DNA of 64,000 bases from Ipomoea triloba (lineage: Eukaryota; Streptophyta; Magnoliopsida; Solanales; Convolvulaceae), in the NCBI RefSeq assembly GCF_003576645.1, contig NC_044919.1, forward strand, positions 34,111,211 to 34,175,210, read 5' to 3'. The notes under the pieces are model-generated. The model did not search any database and had not been told where the DNA came from. It was given only the letters and a program-made list of their open reading frames with translations. Of the stretch, positions 17,260-31,000 are shown piece by piece (position 1 is the stretch's first letter; every line of letters begins with the position of its first letter). The position numbers were made by a program, and so were the translations under genes.

Positions 17260-20200
17260 ATGTGGACTAGTGTAAGTAGGGTAATTAGATCAAGAGGTTG
17301 TTGTGATGCAAATAGAGCTAAAGGAGTCCACATTTTCAGATTCTTAGCATCAATGGTGGTTCCAGGTCTGCAAGTCCTCCCAGGGGAGCTGTCATGCCGT
17401 TTTCTCCGTAGATGTTCATCCACTGTGGCTTCAAATTCATTGATTTTACTTAAAGATCATTTTAAGGTTAAGGGAAACAATTCCAGAGTTAAATGCTCTA
17501 AGGATTTAGGAACGATTACAAGTTCCTCCAAGCTTTGTGCAGTTCGTGATTTTTATGGTTTGGAAAAACCAAAATTGTTACGTTGCTATTGCCGACCAGC
17601 TGAAAGGGGTAATGAGAGAATTTTTGAGGATGAGCAAGGAAGATCAGTGCATAGTATTGCTCCTAATGGTCAAACGTCTGATGCTGCTCAGCAATTTAAG
17701 AATGATAATGGAACTGTTCCATCCAGTAAAACAGTTAACAATGAATTGCCAAAAAGTAGCACAAACTCTATTGAGGAAGAAGCATGGAACTTGTTGCGAG
17801 CGTCCATGGTATATTATTGTGGCAATCCTATCGGGACAATTGCAGCTAATGATCCTAGTGACTCTAGCATTCTCAACTATGATCAAGTATTTATCCGTGA
17901 CTTCATACCCTCTGGGATTGCTTTCTTGTTGAAAGGAGAGTATGATATTGTACGGAACTTCCTCCTTCATACTCTTCAATTACAGGTAAAAGAGCTCTCT
18001 TACTTATTTGTGTAAGGGTGATCATTTATTATTAAGGACAAAAACCTAATCGCTTGTTGTATGGAGATTTACTTAGTTTAATTCTATACATTTTTTTGAA
18101 GATGGAAGTAGATTAACCTTTTTGAGTTCTTGCCAAAAGTAGGTGTGATTTGCTGCTTAAATTTGTGCACTGGATCCTACCTTTAGGAGGCGTATGGTTC
18201 AAGTTATCTCATATAACCTTAGGAATGTGAATATTGTACTATCATATTACCTTGTTTGGTTCAAGGGAATGTGAAATTATTGTAGGGAATGTGAGATTCC
18301 CCAAATTTGTTTTTAGTTCATTTTTTGTAGTATTTATGGGAATCACATCCCCTCCGCATTTTTAGGTTTGTGAGATTCCTAGGAATGTTACATTACCTTA
18401 AAATATCCATTGAATCAAACACCCCCTTAGTGTTTTCTAGCTGCAAGCATGGATGGCATGGCTATGCCCTATTCCCTAAATCTTGAATATTTAGAATTGA
18501 GGATGATTTATTGATTTCCAGTACTAGAAAAATAACACCTTTCAAGTAAATAAAGTAATATGAATTTCAAAACTGTTCTTTTGGCTGTTGGAAAAAGAGG
18601 CTTACTTTAAGAGCCTCAATTTGTAGCTTCTTATATGAGCGGAAACTCCTTCAAAGCCTTACCATATTTTTAGTGTTTGCCTAACTTCTACTTTTGGAGT
18701 AGATAAGCTCCAAAATAAGTTGGGCCAAACAAGTGCCAAGTCTCCTTTGAACTAGGAGAAAAGCTTCAGTTCAAGCTTCATTGCTACATTAAATTTGTTA
18801 ATTTTATTAGCCTATGCATAAACACTTTTCCATCCAAACAGAGTTGGGAGAAAACTATGGATTGCTATAGTCCTGGACAAGGACTGATGCCTGCCAGCTT
18901 CAAAGTGCGTACTGTTCCACTCGACAATGATGAGAATGCAACTGAAGATGTGTTGGACCCTGACTTTGGTGAAGCAGCAATTGGTCGAGTTGCACCTGTT
19001 GATTCTGGTATGTTTGGCTCTACAAAATGATCTGCATAATTGTCATTTGCCTGAACTTTTGGATATCTCAGATATCCTGTCATTCAGGATTATGGTGGAT
19101 TATATTGCTGCGAGCATATGGAAAATGTTCTGGAGACCTTTCTCTTCTGGAGAGGATCGATGTTCAAACTGGAATGAAGATGATATTGAAGCTCTGCCTT
19201 GCAGATGGTTTTGATATGTTCCCAACTTTATTAGTAACTGATGGTTCGTGCATGATAGATCGGCGCATGGGAATTCATGGCCACCCACTTGAAATTCAGG
19301 TTCTTTTCCAATTCCTTTTCCTTCATTCCCGTTATGCTAGTAACTCTTCCTAAATATGCTGGATGTGGTACATTTTGGCAGGCATTATTCTATTCAGCCC
19401 TACTTTGTGCAAGGGAGATGCTAGCTCCTGAAGAAGCTTCAATTGATCTTATCACAGCACTTAATAATCGCCTGCTAGCATTGTCATTTCATATCCGAGA
19501 ATATTACTGGATTGACGTGAAAAAACTAAATGAAATCTATCGTTATAAGACAGAGGAGTACTCATATGAAGCAATCAACAAGTTCAACATATATCCGGAT
19601 CAGATTCCTCCCTGGCTGGTGGAGTGGATGCCTAGTAAAGGGGGTTATTTAATTGGGAACTTGCAGCCAGCTCATATGGACTTCCGTTTCTTTTCTCTTG
19701 GAAATTTATGGTCCATTGTAAGCAGTCTTGCTACAACAGATCAGTCTCATGCTATATTAGATCTTATCGAAGCCAAATGGGAAGATTTAGTGGCTAATAT
19801 GCCCCTCAAGATATGTTATCCTGCTCTCGAGGGTCAGGAATGGCGTATAATTACTGGTGGCGATCCAAAGAACACGTAATGCCTTCATAGAATCACTGAC
19901 ATGCTGTTCTCAAAATTTTAATGGCTCTATTTTATATTAGTTTGTAGCAATATCCCGAGATTATTATCTTTTACTTTGCTTCTTGATGCAGGCCTTGGTC
20001 TTACCACAATGCTGGTTCTTGGCCAACTTTACTTTGGCAGGTTAGTTTGTGTTCTCAAAATTTTGTTGCCGCTGTAACTCCACCACTAATCCGCTGTTGT
20101 AATTCTTTGGTGGATAGAGTATTGGCTTATATTGAACTTCTACTATTGTAATTCCTTTGTGAAAGGGGGCAACCCCAATTAAGTTGGTCAGGCTGTTGAT

Positions 20201-20913
20201 TTAGCAACCACAAGGTTACAAGTTCAACTCCTAGCGGGAACGGCCTATTGATCTTCTTGGTTTGAGCAGGTCAACTATGGGCAACCTAGATTGGCTTACC
20301 TCCTTGTGATTCTTTGCCGGTTAGGGTTTTCCTCGTTATTAAAAAAATTTTAAAAAAGAAGAAAGAAAATGAACATTGCACACCCTCGGGTAGTGGTTGA
20401 ACATTGAAAATAGAGTATCGTGCAATTTGTGCACACATGAAAACCACAATGATATAGGGCTCTCCATTCTCTATGTTAATTGTTAAGGTTTCATTGGTTG
20501 AACAAAAGATAGAAGATTCTGCATCCAAGTTTGACGTTATTGTATGCATTTCTAAAATTTTAACATGATGCATCCTTTTTCAGTTGGCCGTGGCATGTGT
20601 GAAAATGAAGAGACCAGAGATTGCTGAAAACGCGATTAAGGTTGCCGAGAGGCGCATTGCTGGAGACAAGTGGCCAGAATATTATGACACCAAGCGGGGA
20701 GGATTCATCGGGAAGCAGGCACGACTCTTTCAAACATGGTCAATTGCAGGATATCTGGTGGCAAAGCTCCTCGTCGCCAATCCAGAAGCAGCAAAGATGT
20801 TAATCACCATAGAGGACACAGAGCTTCTGAGCGCATTTTCTAGCATACTCAGTTCTAATCCGAGGAGGAAACGCTCACGAAAAGGAGCCGTGAAACAGAG
20901 CTACATAGTATGA
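17260..20913 (+). CDS. Alkaline/neutral invertase (GH100), organelle-targeted type
   Basis: Six exons: 17260-17985, 18842-19007, 19088-19299, 19382-19875, 19992-20040 and 20584-20913 (658 aa), all in frame. The ATG at 17260 ([13 protein letters not shown]) is preferred; an upstream in-frame ATG at 17194 lies within the presumed 5' UTR intron. The first ~160 residues are variable and basic/Ser-rich, as in mitochondrial or plastid members of the A/N-invertase family. GH100 landmarks are present: [27 protein letters not shown] (206-215), [84 protein letters not shown] and [16 protein letters not shown]. The family hydrolyses sucrose to glucose and fructose at neutral to alkaline pH and, unlike acid invertase, is not glycosylated. 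Targeting is inferred; a cytosolic isoform is less likely given the N-terminal extension. Confidence 0.92.
18186..18426. mobile_element. Tourist-like MITE in invertase intron 1
   Basis: Starts GGAGGCGTATGGTTCAAG and ends CATTGAATCAAACACCCCC, an imperfect inverted repeat, flanked by TTA (18183-18185 and 18427-18429). It is 241 bp and non-coding. The rest of the intron is plain AT-rich DNA. Confidence 0.7.
20165..20343 (+). mobile_element. tRNA-derived SINE in invertase intron 5
   Basis: Starts GGGGCAACCCCAATTAAG. The A-box-like GTTGGTCAGGCTG and the B-box-like GGTTACAAGTTCAACTCC are followed by TTCTTGGTTTGAGCAGGTCA and CTCCTTGTGATTCTTTGCCG, then an A-rich 3' end. It is the same family as 11816-11997 (minus strand) and 39400-39560 (truncated). 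Confidence 0.7.
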
Positions 20914-21490
20914 GTCCATTACCCCGTCTTCTTCATTGTATCTCAAAAGTTCAAGCAGCCACACAGGTTTTTCATGCATACAGTTCTTTCCTTGTACCAT
21001 ATATTCTCGCTTATTACCATTGCAGTTCATGTTTGCGACGGCCAGGCGTGTAACTAATCCCTTTTATGTGTACTTAGTCTGAAAGGGAATTTCCTGCTGA
21101 TTCTTACAGATATAGGTTTTGTTCTATGTCATCCTCTTGTTAGTATAGTGCTTGAAAAATCACTAAAGTCATTAACTAATATTAATTCTTATTTATTTTG
21201 TATTTTGATCAATGGCTTCTTCAGCTATAATGTAAATCTGGAGAGGATTTGGCTTACAATTGTTGAATATACTTTACAAACTCTTTGAACATTCATTTTC
21301 AACAGAGAGAAATCACTATTACAATGGAATGGATATACTTAAACTCATTAGAGATGAGAAATCTGATATTTGGAATGCATACCACATTTCAACAAACAGG
21401 AAACATTGCATGTACACTATTTGCTATATAAAGCACTTACAAGGATTAAAGATGTACATGGGGGTAATAGTGGAAAAACCTAATCTATTC

Positions 21491-21516
21491 TATTCTCTCT
21501 CTCTCTCTCTCTCTCA
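21491..21516 (+). repeat. CT dinucleotide microsatellite
   Basis: About twelve CT units lie just beyond the stop codon of the minus-strand kinase, in its presumed 3' UTR (AG repeat in the transcript). Confidence 0.8.
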
Positions 21517-21524
21517 TAGTATGG

Positions 21525-24500
21525 TTAAAACATCTCAAACTCAATATTTTCCTCACCACTTGTGCCTTCTTTCTGACACTTCCCACCCTGCTTATTCTGT
21601 GAGTTTGTGTCAGAAATTAGGTTTCCCAAATCAAAGATTCTGGGCATTTCAGGTGGGGTTGCACATCTTATCAAGGCCCAGTTCAATCCCTCGAAGAACG
21701 AATGGTTCTTGATCTCGGTTGCGCCTTTAGAAGATCCCAACCTGTTCTCGGGTTCCTTCTGCAACAATCGTCTGATTAGGTCTCTGGCGTGAGAACTGAT
21801 CATTGGGGTCTCGGGGAACTTGAGGCATTGCGATACTACATTGCCCAAAGTATCCTCGTTTGTCGTCCCTTTGAAAGGCGTCCTTCCATAGAGGAGCTCG
21901 TACATGAATATTCCGAAAGTCCACCAGTCTACAGCGCTGCCGTGACCTTCTCCTTTTATGATCTCGGGAGCCAGGTATTCGTGCGTCCCCACGAAGGAAT
22001 TGGAGCGGGCACTCGTTGGCTCGACTACAAGCTGCGGCAGCGGGGTTACTTGGGCAGCTATGTCCGCTTTTAGCTTGCGTGTTTTAGCTGCTGCGGATAA
22101 GAACCTCGGGGTGAAGCAAGATACTTGCCACGATGGATGAAGGCAGAAAGGGTCGATGCAGCTCGAGTCTGAACACGGACTCGACATCTTCTTCGGAGGC
22201 TGCCCAACAGGAGACGAAGATTTGAGCAGTTTTGGGTTCACAGCACATCTCAGGGACAAATCGAAATCGGAAAGCATGATATGACCATCTTCTCGAACCA
22301 ATATATTCTCCGGTTTCAAGTCTCGATACACAACGCCAAGCATGTGAAGGTACTCAAGTGCAAGAAGAACTTCAGCAACATAGAATCTGTAAATAGCATA
22401 ACAGGAATCCAATAATGTGAACAATCTGCACAATTTCTATTGAATAAAAAAGTAAAATGTTTAATGTATCACAGGATTCACAGCAATATCATAACATCAA
22501 AAGTCTGATACCTTGTCTCATTGACTTGGAGTAGTAATTAAGGATTGTACAACACTTTCGGGATTATTTTTAAGCAAATAATGACCAAGTAACATGGACT
22601 TATAATGGAAGTAGACTTCATATCCATAATCTATAAGGCCAAGATACACTAAAAGATTGAATCCAATTAATTAAATTGTCTAACCCATGACCTTATAAAC
22701 CAATATATTCTCTATTATTTTTTCAATGCGGGACTCTTAACATGGGGAATACAAACTTTCTTGTCTTCCCTTGTGTTCACTTTTTTCTTTTTCCAATCCA
22801 ACTAAAGGAGCACCTCATGACATAGAAACAATGGCATACACTTGCATGTTTCCCCGATAAAAAGCTTATCAAATTTCAAAAATAGACAAAACAATTTGAA
22901 GTCGAAGAAGTAAATTGACATGCAGTATAAAATATATACCTAACTGCATGTTCAGAGAAGTTCTTGCTTGGTTGCTTTTGACGGAGAACATGCAGATCAC
23001 CGCCCGGACAATATTCCATCACTAAGCATGAGAATTTATCGGTCGTGAAATGGGCATAGAGTGTGGGGAGAAACGGGTGATCCAGCATTTGCAATATTTC
23101 TCTTTCGGTTTGAGCTCTTGCTGTCTTTCTCTTGCTGGCCAAAAAGTCATTATCCATAATCTTCAGAGCAAATAAGCAGCTCGTGTCGAGTAGTTCAGAC
23201 AGGTAAACGCTCCCAATGTCACCGCCACCGAGCTTTCTTAGTAATTTAAAATGCTTCAACCCTACATTCCCGTGCTGCCTCTCGACACAACGAATGGCTT
23301 CCCATCTCATATCTTTTGACATGTGAGGCCTATACCCACTGCGATTAGATCCACTGAGATAGCTTTCATCGCTAAGGCTTGTGGTGCTGCTATAATCCCC
23401 AATGCTACTTTTTGAGCTCTGAGATATCTCCCATTTTTCCCTCGAGCTTGATCTTTCATCAGGTTTTGTAATGACATTTCTTGTTTTACTAGAACCGTTC
23501 GAGCCAAGACCCGGTTTAGTAATACTAGACTCCAAAGAGGATGAACTTGATTCCATTGCCGTATTTGCAGTAGTACGGGATGGTGTGGATTTTATACTCG
23601 TGTTTTTATGGTCATTCTTCGAAGCTGATTCTGGTTTGAACCGACTGGAACTGCTTGAAAGAGAAGTTGAGTTTGAAGATGTTTTCTTCTTAGCAAAGGT
23701 TTTGCTTCTGAAAGTTGGTTTGATCAACCGTGGACTGCTGCAAGCACGTCCGATGACCTTACTTCCCGCATTAAGAACAGATAACGCTTTATGATTCGAA
23801 CTGCCTTCTTGCTCCCGATTTGATTGAACTACACTACTTGTAGCATCGGTGGAGGGTACTATCTCATCTAGAATCGGGAGCATCACATTCGCAGAAGAGG
23901 GAACGGAAGGCTCGGGAAGTTTAGGTCTCTTGGAGTGTTCCAACGTGATTTTTGAGGATTCACAACCACCGGGAGGAGAAAGAGGAACGGCACCAATTTC
24001 AGTAGGCGTTTTAGTCAATTTCGCCTCTCGTGCAATTGCATCTCTAGAAAGAGGAGGAGAACGAGCAGAGTGTTGTGCCCCCGGCACATGTTCAAATCCG
24101 GGCATCTTATCCGAAGAATTTGGCGTGCTCCCATCAGGAACAAGGGATATCTGCACTAGTTTCCCCTTATTTTTATCAACGGGATGCCCAGGATCACCAG
24201 CTTCAACTGCTGTGGGCCCCCCATTCATTCTCTTGATAGCTCCCGCTTCAAGAACTGCAGAAAACCCAGACGGTCTTGACAACCGCTTTTTCATGGCAGC
24301 CATCTCTGACGCCTGAGAAATGCATAATCCTCTAAACGCTTGCTTCAAACTTACAGCCTCGGAAATTCCAATCCCCGATGGTTGAGAAGAATAAGTTCTC
24401 ATTGGCCTCTTCATCGCACTCTTAGCACCCTGTTCCGGTGAACTTAAACCCCTATGAGAATTCCTTATTTCTATAGCCTCAAAAAGCCTATTGATATCTT

Positions 24501-24642
24501 CCTCGATAAGATACCTCTGCCCAATCTTCATCAGATGCTGCCTTCGCGCATTTTCATCTATTTCAGATGCCGAACTTAAGTCTTCTATGGACTCCGTAAT
24601 TTCACTAGTACCAGATAACGTGGCCATTGTCCCTAGATGCAT
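21525..24642 (-). CDS. AGC VIII protein kinase with long Ser-rich N-terminus (D6PK/KIPK/PAX-type group)
   Basis: Two coding exons, 24642-22940 and 22386-21525 (854 aa), split in the arginine codon of HAVR|FYVAE (phase 2). The first in-frame ATG is at 24642 ([14 protein letters not shown]); further upstream there is only a TTG, then a stop. A 5' UTR intron is likely (donor at 25678, acceptor just before 24827). Residues 1-460 are low-complexity and Ser/Lys-rich with one conserved-looking block, [21 protein letters not shown]. The kinase domain starts near 465: GGGDIG loop 472-477, K494, YRDLKPEN with D590, and DFD (608-610) instead of DFG, the hallmark of plant AGC VIII kinases. A ~80-residue insertion before [12 protein letters not shown] (from ~698) is also typical. 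The protein ends FEMF, fitting the C-terminal FxxF motif that binds PDK1. Relatives phosphorylate PIN auxin transporters or interact with KCBP kinesin; which applies here is unresolved. Confidence 0.9.
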
Positions 24643-26095
24643 CCGAGTGAACTTAGAAGTTTCCCCGAGATATTTCTTCAACCCATGTCGGCAGAAGGAT
24701 TATGGAAAGGAAGAATCCCGGATATCAAAAGCGAAATCACAAACCCTTCCAAAGAGTTCACAATCATATTAAACATTAAGGAGCACTCGAGCTTTCATTG
24801 ATCGTGATCAGCATGCAACATCCAATTCTGCAAGAAACACAACACTCCTCAGAAATTCTGCTGTTAAATATGGAGTATTAGTTTGCCAAGAAACTCGCTT
24901 TATTGCATTAACAAACAAGTAAATTCCATAACAAGTAGCAATCAAATCCATATGGCAACCAAATTTTAAACAAGATCAGGTGTGCATGATTAATTAATTC
25001 TCTGTAAACACCACCTGATGTTAAAATCTCACTTCATCTCTGTGACAATAAATACCTAAATTATTTCAAGTTTTCCATCCAAAAATCATGAATTGTATCC
25101 CAAAACCAATCCAAGTCCCCCTATAGCCATATCTCTTCACTCCCTTTGTTCCACATTTTCTCCTTTTTTATGTATTAATATCCTTTTTTCAAGAAATTCC
25201 TCCATGTGGGATTAAGCTATTATCCCACTGATAACTTTCACTAACAGGACCAAACAATTTTTATTTTTTTTAAATTACAATAATACTAAATAAAACTTTT
25301 AACAGCAGATCTATCAGAATATTCATGATCCACCTACTAAACTCCTTACAAAAAAAAAATAAATAAATAAATAAATAAAAAAAAATCCACATACCAACCA
25401 ATTGAGCAAAGATAACCATAAGAGTTAACTAGCTCAACAACTAAAAACACAAAATTAAAGTGAACTCCAAAAAGAAAAAATCCATTCTTTCTTGTTACAA
25501 AATAATTTTTTTTTTTTAAATTAAAAGCGATGATCACATAAACCACCATAAGATCATTTCTGTTCAAGGCTGCAATTCCTTCAAACACATATAATCCAAG
25601 CATACATCTTTACTTAAAACACTACAAACAAAAAAAAAAACATTTAAAAAAAAAAAAGATTGGAGATAAAGAAATTACCTGGAGAAATGGAGAGAGAAAA
25701 GGGGAAACTAGGGTTTAGGGGGTGCGTATGCGCTCGGGGAAAGAAGAGGGCGATGGAGTGATTAGCGTAAAGAGAGCACGGGAGAGAGTGGGTGAAATTG
25801 AATGAAGAAAGAGAGGACAAAATATGAAGAGAAAAGGGAAGGGAAGGGAAGGGGGCGTTGCAAATCACGAGAAATGACACCTCTACTACCTACGTTTGTG
25901 TCCACTGTTGTGTTTTCTCCCTTGCTTGCCGCTCGGTCGGTCGGCTTGTGCGTATCCAAATTCTAAATTGGCGCAAAAAGTAAAAGGTTTTCGAGAAATT
26001 GAAATACAAAGAAAGAAAGAAAGAAAGAAGGCTACACAGTAGTAGACGAAGCAGCTGGGCATTGAAATACGCCTCCGGCCCCCACCCCAAACCTT
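24643..26095 (-). promoter_or_regulatory. Kinase 5' UTR, leader intron and promoter region
   Basis: On the minus strand, a leader exon ends CTCCAG|GTAATTTC at 25679 and the next begins after TTTCTTGCAG at 24827. The leader contains AAACCCTAG (telo-box) at 25708-25716. Upstream are GAAA-type microsatellite (about 26009-26029) and long pyrimidine-rich tracts. No ORF here looks genuine. Confidence 0.5.
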
Positions 26096-26289
26096 AACAG
26101 ATATTGTCTCTTTGCTTTGTCACAATTTACTCATCCCATGTACTCTCTATGAATTCAATCCATATCCATCGGTACCTGAAAACAACAAATTTTGTAATGA
26201 ATATATATTTCTTCCAAACTAACATACTTGTATATTTATGTTCAACAACACCCATTATCTCATTTGAGTTTCTAACTTATATCGCGGAT

Positions 26290-26745
26290 AGTTAAGGTGT
26301 TTCGATATTTAAATTTCATATTTTACGAGTATGTTTATGATTCTAGTGATGAGATTAAGGGGTAATATTTCGTAATTTGTTATTATGTTTGAGTAGAGTG
26401 TACAGATGTATGAAACACTGATCTGGTGGTGATTGTTGAGTGAATTTTGAAGAAAATGAGTTATTCTTTTGAGTTTCTAACTTATATATATTCATTATTC
26501 TTTTGAGTTTCTAATTTATATTGGGTGAGTATTAGAGGAAAATCAAACAAAGCATCTACTCATAAGGCAGTAAGGGATTGTCATTGTGTTTGGATATGCA
26601 GATTTCATATTTGAACGGGTATGTCTATCACTTTCGTGACGAAACTAGGGGCAATATTTCATGGTTTTTCATTATGCTTGATTAGAGTGTACATGTGTAC
26701 AACTGGAGAGTGACTGGGTGGTGGTGATTGTAGAGCAGATTTCGA
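26290..26745. repeat. Diverged two-copy direct repeat (~150-bp units)
   Basis: About 26300-26450 and 26585-26740 share the ordered blocks ATTTCATATTT, GAGTATGTNTAT, GAGTAGAGTGTAC or GATTAGAGTGTAC, and GGTGGTGATTGT. Both are non-coding. The linking segment repeats GAGTTTCTAACTTATAT. Confidence 0.55.
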
Positions 26746-27619
26746 AGATAGGCAATAAAAATTAAAGGACTTGTACGACATGCATATTTTTAGAGCTACC
26801 AGCTCCGACTTGGTGAGGTAGATCGGAGGTGCACGTACGTCCTTTGCGTCATGTACATATTGCAAAACTGCTTTTGTATGAATTATATAGCAATACATTA
26901 GTGATAGAAAACTTAGGTTGCAAATCTTTAACTCCCTTACTCAACAGCGTGCGACAAACTCATATATCACATAATAATGTAACATTGATATGATATAGCC
27001 ACGTTTTATACAACTTACCTTAAAGTATTCTCTTTTTTTTTATTATTATTGTTAAAAAAAATCATAACTTGAATTGAATTCAATAAGAAATATAATAATT
27101 GGTTGAGTAAAGAAAATGTATGTATAGCTATTGGGGGGCTATGAGCACTTGATTATTGTAGAGGAGTTGGGGGCAGCATTATCTGGGGGACATGGAGAGG
27201 TTGACGGCATCATTAATTGCTTTCCTTTTTCTTTTGTTGTTTTCCTCTTTTCTTGTCTTTTCAAAGCGTATTAATATGTAAACACACACACACACACGGT
27301 AAGGGAATTGGGATCTGATCTCATCAGATCTCCACAAATTATTCAATCTCTATCTGTTAATGTATATATAAGTCAATGGATATGAAATGTGACAAGTAAA
27401 ATCCAAAAGAAAAATGACAGAAAGCAAAAACGACGACGTGTAAAATCAAAGATAATGCTACGCATGCAGTACAAAATCAGTGCTTTAATTTGCTTGAATT
27501 GCATGTCAATGTGATCACTCACTCTATCAACAAGTAATCAAACCTGTTGGATGGGCATATTTATCCCAAGTTTCTTCAACACTGACCAATAATAGCTTGG
27601 TACGTACATTTGATTATGT

Positions 27620-27775
27620 TTATCCCGTCAAAATGGGCTTAGCCGCCTCATGACCATATTGATTTAGTTGATGAGAAGTCTTGCTTTAAGACTTATTTTT
27701 AGAGGGTGTGGATTCGATTCTTACCATGAATATTGGGGGTTCGGATTTGAATTAGTCTTTTTGTGTGATAAAAAA
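27620..27775 (+). repeat. Possible degraded tRNA-derived SINE
   Basis: GATTTAGTTGATGAG could be a decayed A-box, and GGATTCGATTCTTACC about 50 bp later resembles a Pol III B-box. No target duplication was identified, so this is tentative. Confidence 0.3.
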
Positions 27776-27976
27776 ATGTTCCAAGAAGTAATCTCCGATT
27801 ATCTATATTCATATACAAAATTTATACTAAATTTGAAATACTTATAATAATTGTCAAGCACAATGTGCTCAGTTGGCACATCTGTGACTCTCTTTGAGAT
27901 CAGTGGTGGTATTGACTCTTTATTTTGCAACAGATAAAGAAAGTATAAAACAGATAAGCTAACTATAAAAATAATG

Positions 27977-27978
<2 letters not shown>

Positions 27979-28061
<83 letters not shown>
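27979..28061 (+). repeat. Compound TA/TG microsatellite
   Basis: About 24 TA units run into about 17 TG units. A shorter TGTGTG/TATATA tract follows at about 28246-28270. Likely length-variable between individuals. Confidence 0.9.
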
Positions 28062-28064
<3 letters not shown>

Positions 28065-31000
28065 AGGATCAATGAGGACTTTGTGAACTTTTATGATCCT
28101 TTGATTTAAATAATTCAATGGTTGTGATTAATTCTATGCAATAGGTTTAATTTTTCGCACTCAGTTTGTTGTGCATTCATAGTGTGATTGTTATGCATCT
28201 CTCCCACTTTGTTGTGCAATTGCATTCATAGCCGTTAGATATATATGTGTGTGTATATATATATATATATGACTTTGAGATGTATGGATGGATATATGAA
28301 ACAAACATCAAGCAAGTTTAAATAAGCACGGAGTATATGACTTTGGAACTAAATTGCTTAATTAGCGAGTAAGAAGAGTGTGTGGTGTCTTGTCACATCA
28401 TATATCCCTTAATTTTGTATACTCTTTTCCATTAATTGAAACTAAATATATGAGCTGAGCATTCATGTAATTGGGGAAGGGGTAGGCATCAAAAGGTCAA
28501 ATAAAGAGAAAGAAAGGGCTAATGAGACCAATAAACACGGCCTAGTTTCAATATCACTGTCTATCTCAAATTAGTTAAGTGATTGTTCCATTTACTAAGT
28601 TTTTTATTTTCAAAGTGAATGCTAACCTTTTTTACCCATCTCTAAGCGGTATAAACATACATTCTAGTGTAATTTACTTGTCTACATTTTAATTTTTATT
28701 TTGCACGCTTAGTTATCGTTTTGTTTGTTTGGTGTTGTATACTTTGTTATGACAATTATATTCTTACATTAACTATATATAGGGATGACCACAGTTTGGT
28801 TTGACTCGACCAGATTAAATCGAATCGGGCATTATAACAATTGAATCGAATTCAGAATCGTAGAGACAATTCTGTTTTATTAAAATCGAGAATAAAAAAA
28901 AACATGGTTTTTAAGGAGGAAAAAAAAAGTTTGAACCATCAAATTCAAAATTGAAATCGAACTGCGGTCATGTTTAATTAACTAACATTGAAATTTCACT
29001 TTTATCATATTAATAAATAAGAAATTTAATCTATCTCGATTTACAACAAAGCATGAAAACTTTCATCATCTACACTTCAATTTTTTTTGCGGTGAGAACC
29101 CCCACCCCCATCCCCATTCCCAATCGGCCCTTTATGTTTGGTTGTTCACGAGTAGTCATTGTATAATTAAGTTGATTTATAAGTATATTAGTTTAATTCA
29201 AAAATTTCATTTCCCCATTAAGAAACATAGCTGGATAATTGATAAAGAAAAAGAAAAGAGAGAAAAAAAAAACTAAAAACATGTTCCAAAAAGCAAAAAG
29301 ATAATGATCAATACCAAATTTTACAGTCCATGAGTTTTTTGTGTTAAGAGAACAAAACAAACCTATTTTGAAATTCAAAAATAAAATTCCAAAACTTTAA
29401 AAAATTCCGTAAATTTCACTCCTTACTTATGTAACATATTTTGATTTATATATAAAAAAATAGTGAGTAACAATTTTTATTGTCTTTTTTTTTATCAATA
29501 AAATTTTTTGCAGATGAAACGGGTGCCAGTTATTGCTTCTTTTTTTTTTTTTTTTGGAGAATCGTTATTGCTTTTCTTTACATGATTATTGTGATTGATT
29601 TAATTTGTTGACCTCATCATTAGCTCACTCGACACCATGCCCCAACATTTCACCTGTCGTCTCTATTCACCTACTTCAAACTTTCACTTCCTCCTTATTA
29701 CCATTTTGATTTACACTTTCAAAGATTTCTTCTTCTTAAAAAAAAATGTAGTTAAATTAACGTAATCTTAGTATTAGATTAAAAATTATAGTTTGAAGAT
29801 CAATTATTATACTGATTGGGTGGCTACTAATTACAACTTATAGTGGAGTTTGTAAAAGTTTGACTTTGTTTTTGAGTGGTCTTTCATCTCCTTTTTTTTG
29901 TAGATATATTGGAGCTGCTAGATCCAAATTCCAATAGTAATATTTTGAATTTTCTTCCCATTATTGTATGTAAATAATGAAAAAAAAAAACCATCACTTT
30001 TGAATATAAAATTGGTGGTGATGAGGCCAAGGATTTTAAACTTTGATTAAACAAGAATAGCTATGCAAGTAAACGATTTGATTGACGGTTCAATATATTT
30101 AGCCCATAACGCACGGAAACCCTAATATATTCCTAAAAAAGGCATTGTGTCTCATTACCTTTGTTAGAGCATGCTTAAGGTTAAGTTCTTCTAATCCATT
30201 CCTATAAATAAGGGTCTTGTCCCATAACCTTATACCTATGATCTATTAATCTACCATTCTCTTCTCATAACCATAGTAGTGTTATCATCCCTTTCTTAAC
30301 ATCATTTACTATTCAAAAAATAAAAAACATCATTTACAATTCAAGCCTTGTATTTGGAGTTTTACTGACTAACCAGAAAATCGAGTCCCATCATATATAT
30401 GCAATAATAAAAATAAAAATTTTTACAACACTATGAGTCACACTATCGTATATTTTATAAAGCTATACCTTACGATGGTATCCATGGGGAGACCAAATCC
30501 CATATTTTTTTGTGTTGAAACCCTGTAGCTCATGCAAGTTTTGGTAGGTCTGTCTCAGGTTTTTTCTCCTATAGGCTATAGCCCATTGGTCATAATACAC
30601 ATATCAATTATTTTAAGATACAGAGGTCCATTTAGTATCTTATTTAACAACTTTGCTGTAGGTTGGAGCAACAGGTATTGTATTTGCCTCCTAAAAGTGT
30701 ACCCGGTCTGCAACAATGACCTAAACCAACATTGGGTTATTGCAACAAAGTGTTATACAGATAAGGGGAATCCCCCATTATTATATTACTTCAAGCCTTT
30801 TTTTTTTTTTTTTAAATTATAAATTATTGTTTGAATTTTGTCCACTAGAGATAGGAGGGATTGAATATTTATTTCAATATTTGCCTAGTAATTTATTTAT
30901 TAGTGATGAAATAAATATAAATTAACACCAAGATAATTATGGAGAGTAAATGAATAACATTAAGGGAATTAAAAGATGTTCAAAATTTCAGAACTCTATA

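Noticed and set aside
24643..24681. Longer N-terminus of the minus-strand kinase
   Set aside because: It begins at TTG, with an in-frame stop just upstream; the first ATG is at 24642.
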